Shown here piece after piece: positions 10,111 through 19,412 of a DNA stretch of 64,000 nt. Each line of letters begins with the position of its first letter. The first letter of the stretch is position 1. A program made the position numbers and the translations under genes. Origin of the DNA: Isoetes taiwanensis (lineage: Eukaryota; Streptophyta; Lycopodiopsida; Isoetales; Isoetaceae); assembly GCA_021234155.1 (NCBI GenBank), contig JAJEKV010000054.1:2978367-3042366 (forward strand), given 5' to 3'. A model generated the notes under the pieces. It had not been told where the DNA came from and searched no databases. It was given only the letters and a program-made list of their open reading frames with translations.

Positions 10111-10800
10111 TTATGGTCGGACACTTTGGAGTAGCCAAGACTCTTGAACTTATTAGTCGTGAGTATTTTTGGAGTAGCCAAGACTCCTGAACTTATGAGT
10201 CGAGAGTATTGGTGGCCTGGGCTCTGCCATTCTATCAAAGCTTTCATCCGATCCTGTAATATATACTGCTGAGCAAAGGTGTCGAGACATCTCCCCCATA
10301 GTCTTCTTCAATTGTTGTCTATTCCAAACGGACCTTGGAAGAATAATTTTATGGATTTCATTCAGGAGCTGCCACTCTTTCGGGGTCATGATGCCATCAT
10401 GGTCGTTGTTGATCGCTTCTCTAAGATGGCTCATTTTATATTCAAATTCCGGGGGTTGCCAAACATTGTCATCAGTGATCGTGGACCTCAGTTTGTCGTA
10501 GGAATTTGGAAGCGACTTTTGGAGTCATTACATGTTGACCGTTGACCGACTTTCTGTCATTATCTAGAAAGTAATAGAGAAGCAAAGCACACTAATCAGT
10601 CTTTGGAGCAATATTTGAGATGCTTTATCAGTTATTAGCAGGATAATTGGGTTGACTGACTCCCATTAACTGAGTTTGCCTATAATAACTCAATACATGT
10701 TTCCTCTGGCTAGACTCCAATCTTTATAAACTTTGATCAGCATCCTTGTTGATTCTTTAGTGCTGCTGGATATGACTCTATCAATCCTAGCATTGAGTTT
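10100..10800 (+). pseudogene. Gypsy integrase with an internal tandem duplication
   Basis: The zinc-binding HHCC region is visible as GVAKTLELISREY, WWPGLCHSIKAFIRSCNIY. It is preceded by a tandem duplication of about 48 bp: GAGTAGCCAAGACTC recurs at about 10130 and 10176. The core has NFMDFIQELPLFRGHDAIM, VVVDRFSKMAHF, LPNIVISDRGPQFVVGIWK and ESNREAKHTNQSLEQYLRCF. These correspond to the D,D,35E catalytic triad region, with E present in ESNRE where family members usually show DGQTE. Then come LTEFAYNNSIHVSSG and post-core SAAGYDSINP. Stops and frame changes are frequent. Confidence 0.82.
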
Positions 10801-10969
10801 CGATTTGAAAAGCTCAAGACCCTTCAATCAATGACCTTATCTGGCTTCTTCATAGGGACCTTCATCTGCAATAGGCTTGACTATCATCGCCCTGGCCCGT
10901 ACTAGATCACGACTTAGATTAGCAACGTGGCATTTTGGTTTGACTTCTCTCCAGTTGTTTGTCTCTATC

Positions 10970-11235
10970 AGGTATTTCATGTTTCTCTATTGAAGCCCTA
11001 TACACTTAATCCCTTTCCGGATCGCGTTCCGGAATTGATGGTCATGAGGAGTTTGAGGTTCGAGAGATTCTAGACTCTAAGTTTCTTTGCCGACGATTGT
11101 ATTACCTTGTTGAATAGAAAGGTTACCTTCTGGAGCCTGCCGAGAATCTGACTAATGCTCTTGGTAAAATTGTAGAGTTCTACCACTGTTACCTAGATAA
11201 GCAAGTTCGAGTACTTCAGCTCCAACTCTGAGCAC
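10970..11235 (+). pseudogene. Gypsy C-terminal chromodomain-like tail
   Basis: YQVFHVSLLKPYTLNPFPDR is the conserved 'VFHVSLLKPY' GPY/F-adjacent motif. Following frames give EEFEVREILDSKF, RLYYLVE and LEPAENLTNALGKIVEFYH, which match the chromodomain pattern (EVE.IL..R......YLVKW.gy....TWEP..nL.na...v..F). A frameshift lies between the halves. The chromodomain directs chromovirus integration to particular chromatin. Confidence 0.75.
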
Positions 11236-11249
11236 TCGTCGCTGTCGTA

Positions 11250-11700
11250 GAAGGGGGATAGTGTGATGACTATATGGGTCTTATACTCGTATGTACAAAT
11301 ATAGCCATTACATGGATGCAAAAAAGTAGTTGCACGAGACAAGGTTCAAACTTGCAACTTTCTACAAGCCATATACCTTTGCCAACTACGCTACCTATTA
11401 TCCTTGACGATATTCTCTTGCATCATCCACATATGCGTAGCAGCTTTCAAGAGGTTCTAGAACATTCCAGAACCTACGTTTACGTGTGACACTTGGCAAG
11501 ATCTCATCCGTTGAAGTGGCATCATCTGGACCATTGATTTACATATATAAGAAAGAGCCTCATTCTTGTCGAACCATTCTAGTTCAATGCCAGTTTTGAC
11601 CTTCTAGGCATCTATTTCGTGTTCCTCTTTGCTTTGGGACCTTTGTGTTCTTGATTATTCATCATATATCAGATTCTTCACCGATTTTGGCATATTCCTT
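11250..11700 (+). repeat. Probable 3' LTR of the gypsy element
   Basis: Directly after the polypurine-like GTAGAAGGGGGATAGTG the sequence enters non-coding DNA beginning TGATGACTATATGGGTC. A TATA-like TACATATATAAGAAAG at about 11540 fits an LTR promoter. The right end is not defined because no second copy is available to compare. Confidence 0.55.
11336..11396 (-). repeat. tRNA-like Pol III promoter segment inside the LTR
   Basis: Read on the minus strand, TAGCGTAGTTGG (about 11381-11393) matches the tRNA A-box consensus TRGCNNAGYNGG exactly. About 35 nt downstream, AGTTTGAACCT resembles a B-box (GGTTCRANNCC). Spacing is as in a tRNA gene, but arms and acceptor stem do not pair convincingly. 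It is more likely a SINE head or tRNA-like relic than a working tRNA. Confidence 0.45.
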
Positions 11701-11754
11701 GCATTATTTCTCACGTATTTTCCATGCATTTTCCTTGTTTTCGAGTAGGTTCAT

Positions 11755-12138
11755 GGCAGGTCCTTATGTTCAACAAGGACATATGCATCTATTTGACGAA
11801 GCAGATAGAACTGTGATCTATGGCAGCGAGTTCAACATTGAATACAATTCAAAGCATTCTGTGTTCATGGCAACTGTGCCCCTCATTCCGCAGACCAAAA
11901 CTGGAGCTTTACATCCGCCATAGCTTTGCTGCTACTTCTGATGGATAGTAAGCAAGCACAAAAGGGTATTGAATGGAATTTAGGGAAGCAGGAAGGTTTA
12001 CAGTTATACAATAACCACCATTTCAGTGGCCATGGCCTTCAGAGGAGAGATTCATATCCATAAGCATAGTATACATGAGGTTGCTAAGCCGAATCTTCTT
12101 GGCGGCCTTCTCGAAGAAATACCTCCGATGGCTCGGGG
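11755..12138 (+). CDS. Two coding-like segments, protein not recognised
   Basis: Segment 1 (11755-11923) starts MAGPYVQQGHMHLFDEADRT and stays open for 56 codons to a TAG, ending VPLIPQTKTGALHPP. Segment 2 (12027-12138) follows CCACCATTTCAG and reads MAFRGEIHIHKHSIHEVAKP then NLLGGLLEEIPPMARG. It ends at a strong donor GG|GTAAGC. Codon choice and composition look coding and segment 2 has exon-like borders. I do not recognise either. They lie immediately beyond the gypsy LTR, so they could be exons of a host gene or fragments carried by another element. Confidence 0.4.
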
Positions 12139-12540
12139 GTAAGCTTATGCGGCAAGCTCTGGTGGAGAGATGAATCAACCAGTATCATTGAGGGCTTGGC
12201 ACTATACTGCATTCAAGAATAGCAGAGGTAGATTTTGGTTGAATCAAACTTTGCAAACAGAGACCTAGTTAGGTTTTTGCAGTTCTGTGCTAGCATTCGT
12301 GCCGGGAACTACCTGTCTGGAAGTTGGATTCTTTATTTATTGACTATTTTTTGTTTTGATTGTGTTATGGGATGTTGCCCATACATTTTTTTCCCAAACC
12401 AAAAAACAACATCTTCCATAACAAGACCTATGCAATTAAATTGAGAAAAAACCACTTCCTATTTTTTAATTTAGCGGACTAAGTTTAGCATTATTTGTTT
12501 TTTAATTTATCTACCATTAGAGTTTAGCTTTGATATTTTT

Positions 12541-12670
12541 TGGGTCGCCCCTAGGGGGCAAACCCTTGTTTATGTGGGGTTTTGGCATATCCTAGGTATA
12601 TGCTAGAATATCCTAGGTATATGCTGGTGACTGCTCCAAACCCCCCTATTTCCTGTAAACTCTCGGTCAG
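12541..12670 (+). repeat. Dispersed palindromic repeat, copy A
   Basis: It begins TTGGGTCGCCCCTAGGGGG, then CAAACCCTTGTTTATGTGG, then CATATCCTAGGTATATGCT twice, and runs into TGACTGCTCCAAACCCCC and AACTCTCGGTCA. The same order recurs inverted at 22537-22660, and shorter relatives occur at 17135-17210 (inverted) and 59943-60045. The core GGTTGCCCCTAGGGGCAA is a near-perfect palindrome. It is probably the terminal or subterminal part of a transposon family. Confidence 0.75.
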
Positions 12671-13832
12671 ATGTAAAGAACTCCACGACTCCTTGCAACC
12701 AGGAAATGTAGCCAGCCTTGGAAGAGAAGAATGCTTACAGATGCAGGGCCTGCTTGCCAAGCTTAACTACCCCTCTGCAAGTTTGGAGGTTCTGATTGTC
12801 AGACCAATACCAGGCACTGGGAATCTGGGGCCATCCACCATGATGTAGAAAACTTCCCTTGTGAGTTTACCATCTCAGGTTCGTCCAGACATGGTTCTGC
12901 ACGTTTTAGGATCTTATGTGCATCGACAAATGGGTTTGAATGTTTACATTGCAGATCCAACCTGTAGTCTGATTCATGATGTTTGCATAAGACTGCGGGA
13001 CTTATTCCAATTGAAGCCAAGGTCTATACAAGATCTTCCAATCGTAGAAAATCAAAGGACACTCAAAGAACATAGATGTTTGCAACTTTTCATTCTAGTT
13101 ATGCTCTCCCGAGAGGCTTTGGATTCATGGGTAAATAATTACAAATGCAGGCTTCTATTCAGTCCCTTTCGAGCCTTGTCCGCACAATTGTGGAGAGCAA
13201 GCAGTCCAATGAACTTCCCTCGGTGAGATACATCTATCATCTTCTAAACCGAAATAAATATACAATATACATGTTTAAGCTTGTGTTATGCAGACGATTG
13301 ACATCATTATTAAGAGAATCATAGAGGAATTTGAAGGCCGCCCTTTATCGCAAGGAGAACAGCCAAGAAAGGTGTTCTAACTGCTTTTTTTGCCTTTCAT
13401 TTGTGTAATTTTCTTCGCCTTTAATTGGCACATTGATTGACAAGTCTATCACCATCGAAAACAACACATAACCAAGAAAAACTTCTAAAGTTGAACGAGG
13501 TTAAGGCCCCTGTTTTGCTTATGCGGGAAACGGTTGAGGTATTGTTTTCGACTTAAATGCTTTCTTTTTTTACTTTACATCAAATGAGCATGACGACCAT
13601 TGTTTATTGCAACTATGATAGTTATTGTTTCAAAGAATCACATAGCCGAGATTTGTAGGCGCTTTGATAATGTGGTGCTATCCTCGCGACGCCGGTCATA
13701 GCCACCATTGCGGTTAGCATCTTATTACTCTAGTTTTTGCTTTGATTCCGGTCAGGGTAACATCCTTTCGGTTCATGCAGAGATTTGTTATGGTTGATGG
13801 GCCTATTCACAACCATGCAATTCATGACTGGG
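12640..13832 (+). pseudogene. Splice-bounded exons of an unidentified protein
   Basis: Well-bounded exons follow the repeat head. 13151-13222 (after AAATGCAG, before GTGAGA) reads ASIQSLSSLVRTIVESKQSN then ELPS. 13294-13371 (after TTATGCAG, before GTGTTC) reads TIDIIIKRIIEEFEGRPLSQ then GEQPRK; both are phase 0. A third piece near 13490-13541 reads EKLLKLNEVKAPVLLMRETV with donor GAG|GTATTG, but its acceptor phase does not match. 13781-13832 (after TTCATGCAG) reads RFVMVDGPIHNHAIHDW with donor GTGAGC. Upstream frames at 12600-12845 and 12861-13130 are open but without clear borders. I do not recognise the protein. The phase conflict suggests a decayed or captured gene. Confidence 0.45.
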
Positions 13833-14074
13833 GTGAGCTGTAGTAATTTCTTCAGTAATTGTTTCTTTATAGTGAAGAACTACTTTAGTTACTTCCCGCA
13901 GAGATTACACTATTGTTTGCGGTTGATAACTAGCTTGCGGCATTAATTGGCGCCTATATATACAATGTGTTCGTCATTTTCCGGATAGGCTTGCATCATA
14001 TTGTCATTTGCACACTTAACATAAAAGGAAAGAAATCATATGCATGCATACTAATTTGAATGTTGTAGTCGCAG

Positions 14075-14232
14075 ATCCGGGAATGGATACGAGATATTGC
14101 ATGGGGCAATTAAAAGGATATTGAGATGGAGCTTTGCACCACAAACTTTAAAGATTGCCTCGCTAAAGTGGACAAATGGTTCGCACATTACAATGAAGAT
14201 ATAAAGCTGAATAATGGGAAGGCACACATGAG
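14075..14232 (+). pseudogene. Unidentified exon with one internal stop
   Basis: It follows TGTAGTCGCAG and ends CACATGAG|GTAAAA. The frame reads IREWIRDIAWGN, a stop, then KDIEMELCTTNFKDCLAKVD and KWFAHYNEDIKLNNGKAHM. Everything after the stop is open to a good donor. It may be part of the same unit as the exons at 13.1-13.8 kb. The stop argues that it is broken. Confidence 0.35.
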
Positions 14233-14772
14233 GTAAAATTTATAGTCCGAGCTTATGCACTTAGAAATCTTTTGCTAGTGCAAAGGTCTGAGATAGATTT
14301 TAGTTGCAATGTTTAACATTCAAATAGTGCGAAGAAACCAAGTGTGTAAAATCTTGAAACATTGTAGACGGATCCTTAGAAGGATTCAATTTCAATGAGA
14401 TTTTGCATTGGCGATTCTCGCCCAGTTTGGGTTATTAATTGCAAAGCTCGGTGGATGATTCTTTGCATCATGAATTATTTTGCAATGATTACATGTCCGC
14501 TTCCCCGTCGCCGCCGCATGTCCGAAAGTACATGTTTATTTTTGTGTCCCTTTTTTCATTAAATGCGCAATATTAATTATTCACTATTGCTTGCTAGACA
14601 TTCGCGGTAACCGAGAAAAAAAATGCATGGTATTTTCAGAACATGTTTGACAGTAGAAGCCACGTTGGGAAACGATTTTTGCAACCAGTGTTGACCTTGA
14701 AATCCCATCCTTTTTCTAGTGTTTAGCTTTGAGTATTTTGAAGCCATCAATTTGCATGCAGACATGTGAGCA

Positions 14773-14880
14773 TGGCCAAGACAGTGTGCGTGACAGGTGC
14801 TTCATTGCTAAGACCACTCGTTATGGACGTTGTGAAGCATTTTTCTTTTTTGTCAAGGCCGTTCATTTCTGAGGAGTTAT
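14773..14880 (+). pseudogene. Possible first-exon scrap of a DFR/CCR-type reductase
   Basis: ATGGCCAAGACAGTGTGCGT encodes MAKTVCVTGAS, the usual N-terminus of plant dihydroflavonol/cinnamoyl-CoA reductase-like short-chain dehydrogenases. After the first turn of the Rossmann motif the expected GFIGSWLV is missing. The match is only 11 residues, so chance cannot be dismissed. Confidence 0.25.
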
Positions 14881-14908
14881 CTTAGGAGAGAAGCCATTTG
14901 CTAGGTGT

Positions 14909-15331
14909 TTGGCTATAATACGGGATTGGGCGGCCATGGCGTTATTTTCACTGTTTGACCGGACTTTGAAGACAATTCCGGCTGAGCGGAACGTTCTTTG
15001 GCGCCTTGCAGTGGTGTGTGGTGGTTTCGTAGGTGCAGGTGTGTATATCATGGTATTAGGTTGTAGTCCCACCGCCTGGCAAACTGCGCTAATCCAAAAC
15101 TGTTGGTATTTTGGCTGCCTGCTATACATGCATAGGATTACTAGACAATTTCGAGCTATGCAAGGGACATTCTTGGAAGAATGGGAAATATTTCTGTGCT
15201 TGGATCATAAAGTGATAAATTATTACGTTCAAGGAGGGCAGATTGGTACATATATTTGTTTGAGGATAGCAAAAATATTCTGTGAAGCCTTTTGCAATAT
15301 AAATATGGTAAATTACTGCATAGAGGAGTAG
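14909..15331 (+). other. Open frame without recognisable family
   Basis: A 140-codon frame (MAIIRDWAAMALFSLFDRTL...) with a hydrophobic centre (VVCGGFVGAGVYIMVLGCSP). It has no family signature and no splice context, and it overlaps a minus-strand open frame of 88 codons. A chance frame or a very old remnant is likely. Confidence 0.2.
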
Positions 15332-15759
15332 GTTTGAACTAGAAAACACACACACCACATTTGTTGCAAAAGGATGAATCTGAGCTTTTCCAGATTGTAG
15401 AATTATCCGATGCTTTCAAATTAATGCCCCCATCGCCGAATTGCCGAGATGTTTGCTCCTCGCATGTTAGTATTCCATTTTATGACGGAAGCAACCAAGA
15501 TCCGCAAATCCCCCTGTACAATTAAACAGAGTAATTTTTGCCCCTCGATTTGCTGATATGTTTTGTGTGCAAAAAAACCTTAAATTGCCTTCACTCCTTG
15601 AGATCGGGAGAATTTAATATGAATCGATAACATAACTAGCAGAAATAACTATGTTATTCACGCATGCAACAAAACCCTACAACTGTTACCTTTGTGGGCC
15701 GGTTTGCTCTATCGATTCTGCGAACACAATGTTTAGCAAATATTTGTTGTTGTTTCTAG

Positions 15760-15903
15760 GTGATTTTGACGCTACCATTGAGTTGTTTTTGGAGAGGTTC
15801 AAGATTCTTCCCGTCGACGCTGGTTATTGTTCACAAGGCGATCCTCGCAGAGAAGCAAAGACGCATGGAATTTGCTAAAGTACTTTCTGAGATGGGGAGG
15901 TGA
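15760..15903 (+). CDS. Unidentified C-terminal exon
   Basis: After TTGTTTCTAG the frame VILTLPLSCFWRGSRFFPST, LVIVHKAILAEKQRRMEFAK, VLSEMGR is open to a TGA. The last 25 residues form a charged amphipathic helix. An alternative frame across the first half (FDATIELFLERFKILPVD) is also protein-like, and a one-base shift would join it to the terminal helix. So either a frameshift or an overlapping chance frame is present. Family unknown. Confidence 0.35.
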   Translation: MILTLPLSCFWRGSRFFPSTLVIVHKAILAEKQRRMEFAKVLSEMGR

Positions 15904-16084
15904 ATGTTAGGATCAAAATTACAATCCTGATTATATTTGGTTAGGATCAAAATTATATTTGGTTAGGTTATAACATTATCAAATTCAAAGACAAATCCAA
16001 TACGTAACTTAAATGATAAAGATTCGCTTATATTAATAGCAGCTAAATTTGCAAAACGACACTAAATTCCTCCACACATTGCCA

Positions 16085-16586
16085 CCTTCAAGTGAACACT
16101 ATATATGCTCGTCTATGGTCGCTCCAGTAGCAATGGCCGATGTCGCAAAAGGCAGGCTTGAAGTTTGTCCAGATATGGTCAAGCAAAGATCTTGCCGCGG
16201 AGGGATGATTGGGCATTCACTTGTTGGACATGGCCGGGCATCGTGGCCTGTAACACCGCGATGATGTTGTTTTGTCGCAGGGCATCTATGTTGAAATCTC
16301 CCATGAGGACAGTCCTAGCAGCATTGGCTCCAAGCGTGGATTGCAATGTTGAACTCTCAGCAATCGCTCTAATATTGTCAAGGAATTGCTGCATGCTCCC
16401 GCCGTGGTGCCTATATATATTTGTCGTGTGTAGCATGGTTCCCGTGGTGCGATCTCGAAACGTGGCAACGATAGCTGTCACAGAGAGCTCCGTAACGAGT
16501 TGGTGGTTGAGAAGCTCGAGCCTGTCGATGTCGTAAAGTAAAATGCAAATGCAAATGCGAATGCGAATGCGTAACATCACCTTCAC
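16085..16586 (-). pseudogene. Endonuclease/exonuclease/phosphatase (APE-like) domain fragment
   Basis: On the minus strand the frame contains TTNIYRHHGGSMQQFLDNI then TVLMGDFNIDALRQNN. A one-frame shift then gives LDHIWTNFKPAFCDIGHCYW and SDHRRAYIV. GDFN, LDHIWTN and SDHR are the catalytic motifs of the EEP nuclease superfamily as found in transposon-encoded nucleases. That includes LINEs and the endonuclease of Helentron/Helitron2-type elements. No RT or helicase follows, so the parent element is not determined. The N-terminal part (TELSVTAIVATF) fits the strand before the YxPP motif. A hexamer-like tract AATGCGAATGCG lies at its 5' end (about 16541-16575). Confidence 0.6.
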
Positions 16587-16645
16587 AAAATGTCAATGTC
16601 TTAAAATAGCAATTTCGATATACTCTATTGTCTACAACTACAACA

Positions 16646-17109
16646 TAAGCCATTTCACTCTTCGGCCATGGAGGGCAACCCTCCGTGCGCAGCACCTTGT
16701 TTGTATAATTTGTGTGCCATTGGAGTTTAGCGGACTAAGCTTCACTTTATGTGCCATTATAATTTTGTATAATTTGTGTGCCATTGGAGTTTAGCGGACT
16801 AAGCTTCACTTTATGTGCCATTAGAATTTTGTATAATTTGTGTGACATTGGAGTTTAGCGGACTAAGCTTCACTTTATGGCTCCATTACACAGTTTTGTG
16901 TGCCATTATAGTTTAGCAGACTAAGTTGGTATTGGAAAAATTGAAAACGAAATAGACTTTTACTTATATCTTACTTATATCTATAGAAATGAACATAAAA
17001 AATAAAAAATTCTATTATCTTACTTATATCTATAGAAGTGAACATAAAAAATAAACAAGGTGCTGCGCACGGAGGGTTGCCCTCTGTGACCCGAGAGTGA
17101 AATGGCTTA
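16646..17109. mobile_element. TIR element (MITE-like) with about 57-bp terminal inverted repeats
   Basis: It starts TAAGCCATTTCACTCTTCGG and ends with the complement GAGTGAAATGGCTTA. The inner arm GAGGGCAACCCTCCGTGCGC and AGCACCTTGTTT recurs inverted at about 17055-17090. If the terminal TA is the target duplication, it would be Tc1/mariner-like, but this is not certain. The interior has three tandem copies of a unit of about 64 bp (below) and no coding capacity. Confidence 0.75.
16703..16930 (+). repeat. Tandem repeat of about 64 bp, three copies plus partial
   Basis: The unit contains GTATAATTTGTGTGCCATTG, GAGTTTAGCGGACTAAGCTT and CACTTTATGTGCCATTA. Three near-identical copies are followed by a diverged partial one. 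A related TTTAGCGGACTAAGTTTAGC occurs at about 12472, next to dispersed-repeat copy A. It lies entirely inside the TIR element. Confidence 0.8.
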
Positions 17110-17134
17110 AATCACACTTCAAAGTCATGTTTTC

Positions 17135-17215
17135 GAGCATATACTGACATATACTTCGAATATGCCACAAACCCACATGGATGAGGGTTTTTTCCCTTAG
17201 GGGCAACGCAAAAAA
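17135..17215 (-). repeat. Dispersed palindromic repeat, copy C (inverted, diverged)
   Basis: GAGCATATACTGACATATAC, GAATATGCCACAAACCCACA, then GGGTTTTTTCCCTTAGGGGC and AACGCAAAAAACT. It matches copies A, B and D in order. It lies just outside the right end of the TIR element. Confidence 0.6.
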
Positions 17216-19410
17216 CTGGACTGAAACATATCAGTGGAATGCTATTTCCATGCCCAATTCATAATTCATAAGGCAAGGCATTCAAATACGCTAATAACTC
17301 GCAAATTGAATGTTCCAAATAGGAAAAAGAAACACAATCCATTGATTCCATTCAAACCTTGAAGATATCGAAAGACGAGAAGCAAGAATGATGATTTCGT
17401 TGGTCTTTTAGTTTTCTTTATCGGGGCTCAACACATGCACGCACTGTAGCCCAGTTCTCCAAGATTCAAGGAATTCGAATTTTTATTGCTATTTTTGTTT
17501 TCTAAATTTGAAATTGCCTCCAAGATTTCCAACCACCTTTATTGATTTTAGTACTAAATTGGGGGACAAAAGGGACATCGAAAATGAGACACCCTAGTGT
17601 GCAGACATTTGTTTGGTTCTAAAACTACAAGGTTGAATCCATTATTAATGTTCGACATTTTATGGTAGAGTATATCTCTCAATTTTGAATGGCGTGGAAG
17701 ACGATCTTGAATATGTGGAATACCAAAGTGTAATTATAATGGCTAAGAGATAGCCATGAAGCAACCACCATCCATGAGTATTCATGTTCACAATGAATAT
17801 ATTACATCCAAGAGGCCCTTACAATCTATAAGGTACTCTAATTATTAGCCAGATAACTTTATTTATACTTACTCCATATATCATAACCATCATAATTGTA
17901 TTTAAAGGCACCGATTTAAATGAAGTGTTTAAAATAATCCCAGCTATGTAAAACTGCCTTCTTAATGAATGACCCATAATCATTTTCTTTGCCAAGGCTT
18001 GTATCATGAATCTATGTTTTTGTTTCTAGCATTTTCTTCAAGCCAATGTGGTTGTTTAGAACTTGGCGATATCAAACATATGGCAAAGAAATCGTAATCA
18101 CGTTGCTTGCCTAGGAGTAACAATTTACTTCTTATATTCTATGATATAACAATAACCTTAGCTACAAGGCTTTTCTAAAATACTACAAACCACGGAAAGA
18201 AATGCCATTATATCCTATACATCTTGTTTAAGGAGCCTCACCACACTTTGGAGCACATGTTCATGCAATGTGATATGTTTGAAGAAGAGTTAAACAACAC
18301 CCACAATTCAAAATCATCTACTTGTACTAAACCATTAATTGTTGCAGGTTGGCTAGTTTGAAAGGCTGATTTGCTTCAAAACGCACTCCAACTCTTTATA
18401 GTTGCATTCATTATGTTTTATGGCCCTCCCTTTCACTAGCTGGAAATCTATCCATTCATACTGTGTATCTTTATCATCTGCTCAACACATGTGAGCCAAT
18501 GCTCCACACTTCTCGCAAATCACAAATGCTTGCTACCTTCAGGGTATAGAGCAAAGAGCCTAAGCCCAAAAGAAACTAGAGGCAATATCCAAAAACAATA
18601 TATGACAAAAAAAGAAACAAGAAGAAAACAAGAACAAGAAAAGGGAGCACTAAACATAATCCAACCATGATTCTGAGGCTATTGATCACAAATAAGAGCA
18701 GTGCTCCTCCTATACACTGCCAAACTTCTTCTGGATCCTGGCCTCTCGCATCTTGCACAACTCCCCACATCGACTAGTTAAATCCACGGAGATGAGGTCT
18801 TCTTGCACCGAGAAATTTGTGAGCTTGAGGTAACCATGCGAATAATGAGACAATGGGAAAGTCATTGCATGGTGGAGACATGACCAAACTGAGAACTGGC
18901 CGCGCAGCTGTGTCTTGACGGAACTGAAAAAGATTAATGCTGAACGTCACATGGAATACCAAATTTTATGTCCAACAATGTTGATGTACATAGCACAACA
19001 AATAATCGCTATGATATTTAAAAAATTCCCATGGCAACGGAGACACGCGGTAGCGCAAATATTGTTTTCATTTACAAAGTAGTCATAACAATTCCATTAA
19101 GTTTGGGAGTCAAAACTGATACATGGTATGCTCAAAGCAAATGGAGTCAAAACTGATACATGGTATGCTCAAAGCAAATAACATAACATGTAGTATCAAT
19201 CAATGAACTTAAGAGATGAAGTACATCAACCCATGCTCAATGGCTGGGCATTTTATTTATGTATTTATGTAAGATACGTAGCGATTCCACTTGATAAACA
19301 GATCCACTTTACTTAAGCGTACAACAGTTCTAGATTTAACCATGGTTATTGGGAAGAAGACTTTGTTAATTTTTGTATCCTTACCCGGCCTTTCAAGCAA
19401 TGCAAACATG
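17216..19410. other. No recognisable gene
   Basis: AT-rich sequence. Only short open frames occur, without family resemblance. A local direct repeat of GGAGTCAAAACTGATACATG plus GTATGCTCAAAGCAAAT occurs at about 19104 and 19142. Confidence 0.35.
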
Positions 19411-19412
19411 GC

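Larger units (their letters stand above)
7200..11700 (+). mobile_element. Decayed Ty3/gypsy chromovirus (gag-pol, chromodomain, 3' LTR-like end)
   Basis: Domains appear in gypsy order on the plus strand: gag, zinc knuckle, protease, reverse transcriptase, RNase H tail, integrase with zinc-binding and core domains, and a chromodomain-like tail. A purine tract (GAAGGGGGATAG, about 11250) then leads into LTR-like sequence starting near TGATGACTATATGGG. The order with integrase after RT and a C-terminal chromodomain marks the chromovirus (Tekay/CRM/Reina-type) lineage. Many stops and frameshifts show it is inactive. The 5' LTR was not found, so the element is truncated or its 5' LTR has diverged beyond recognition. 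Confidence 0.88.
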
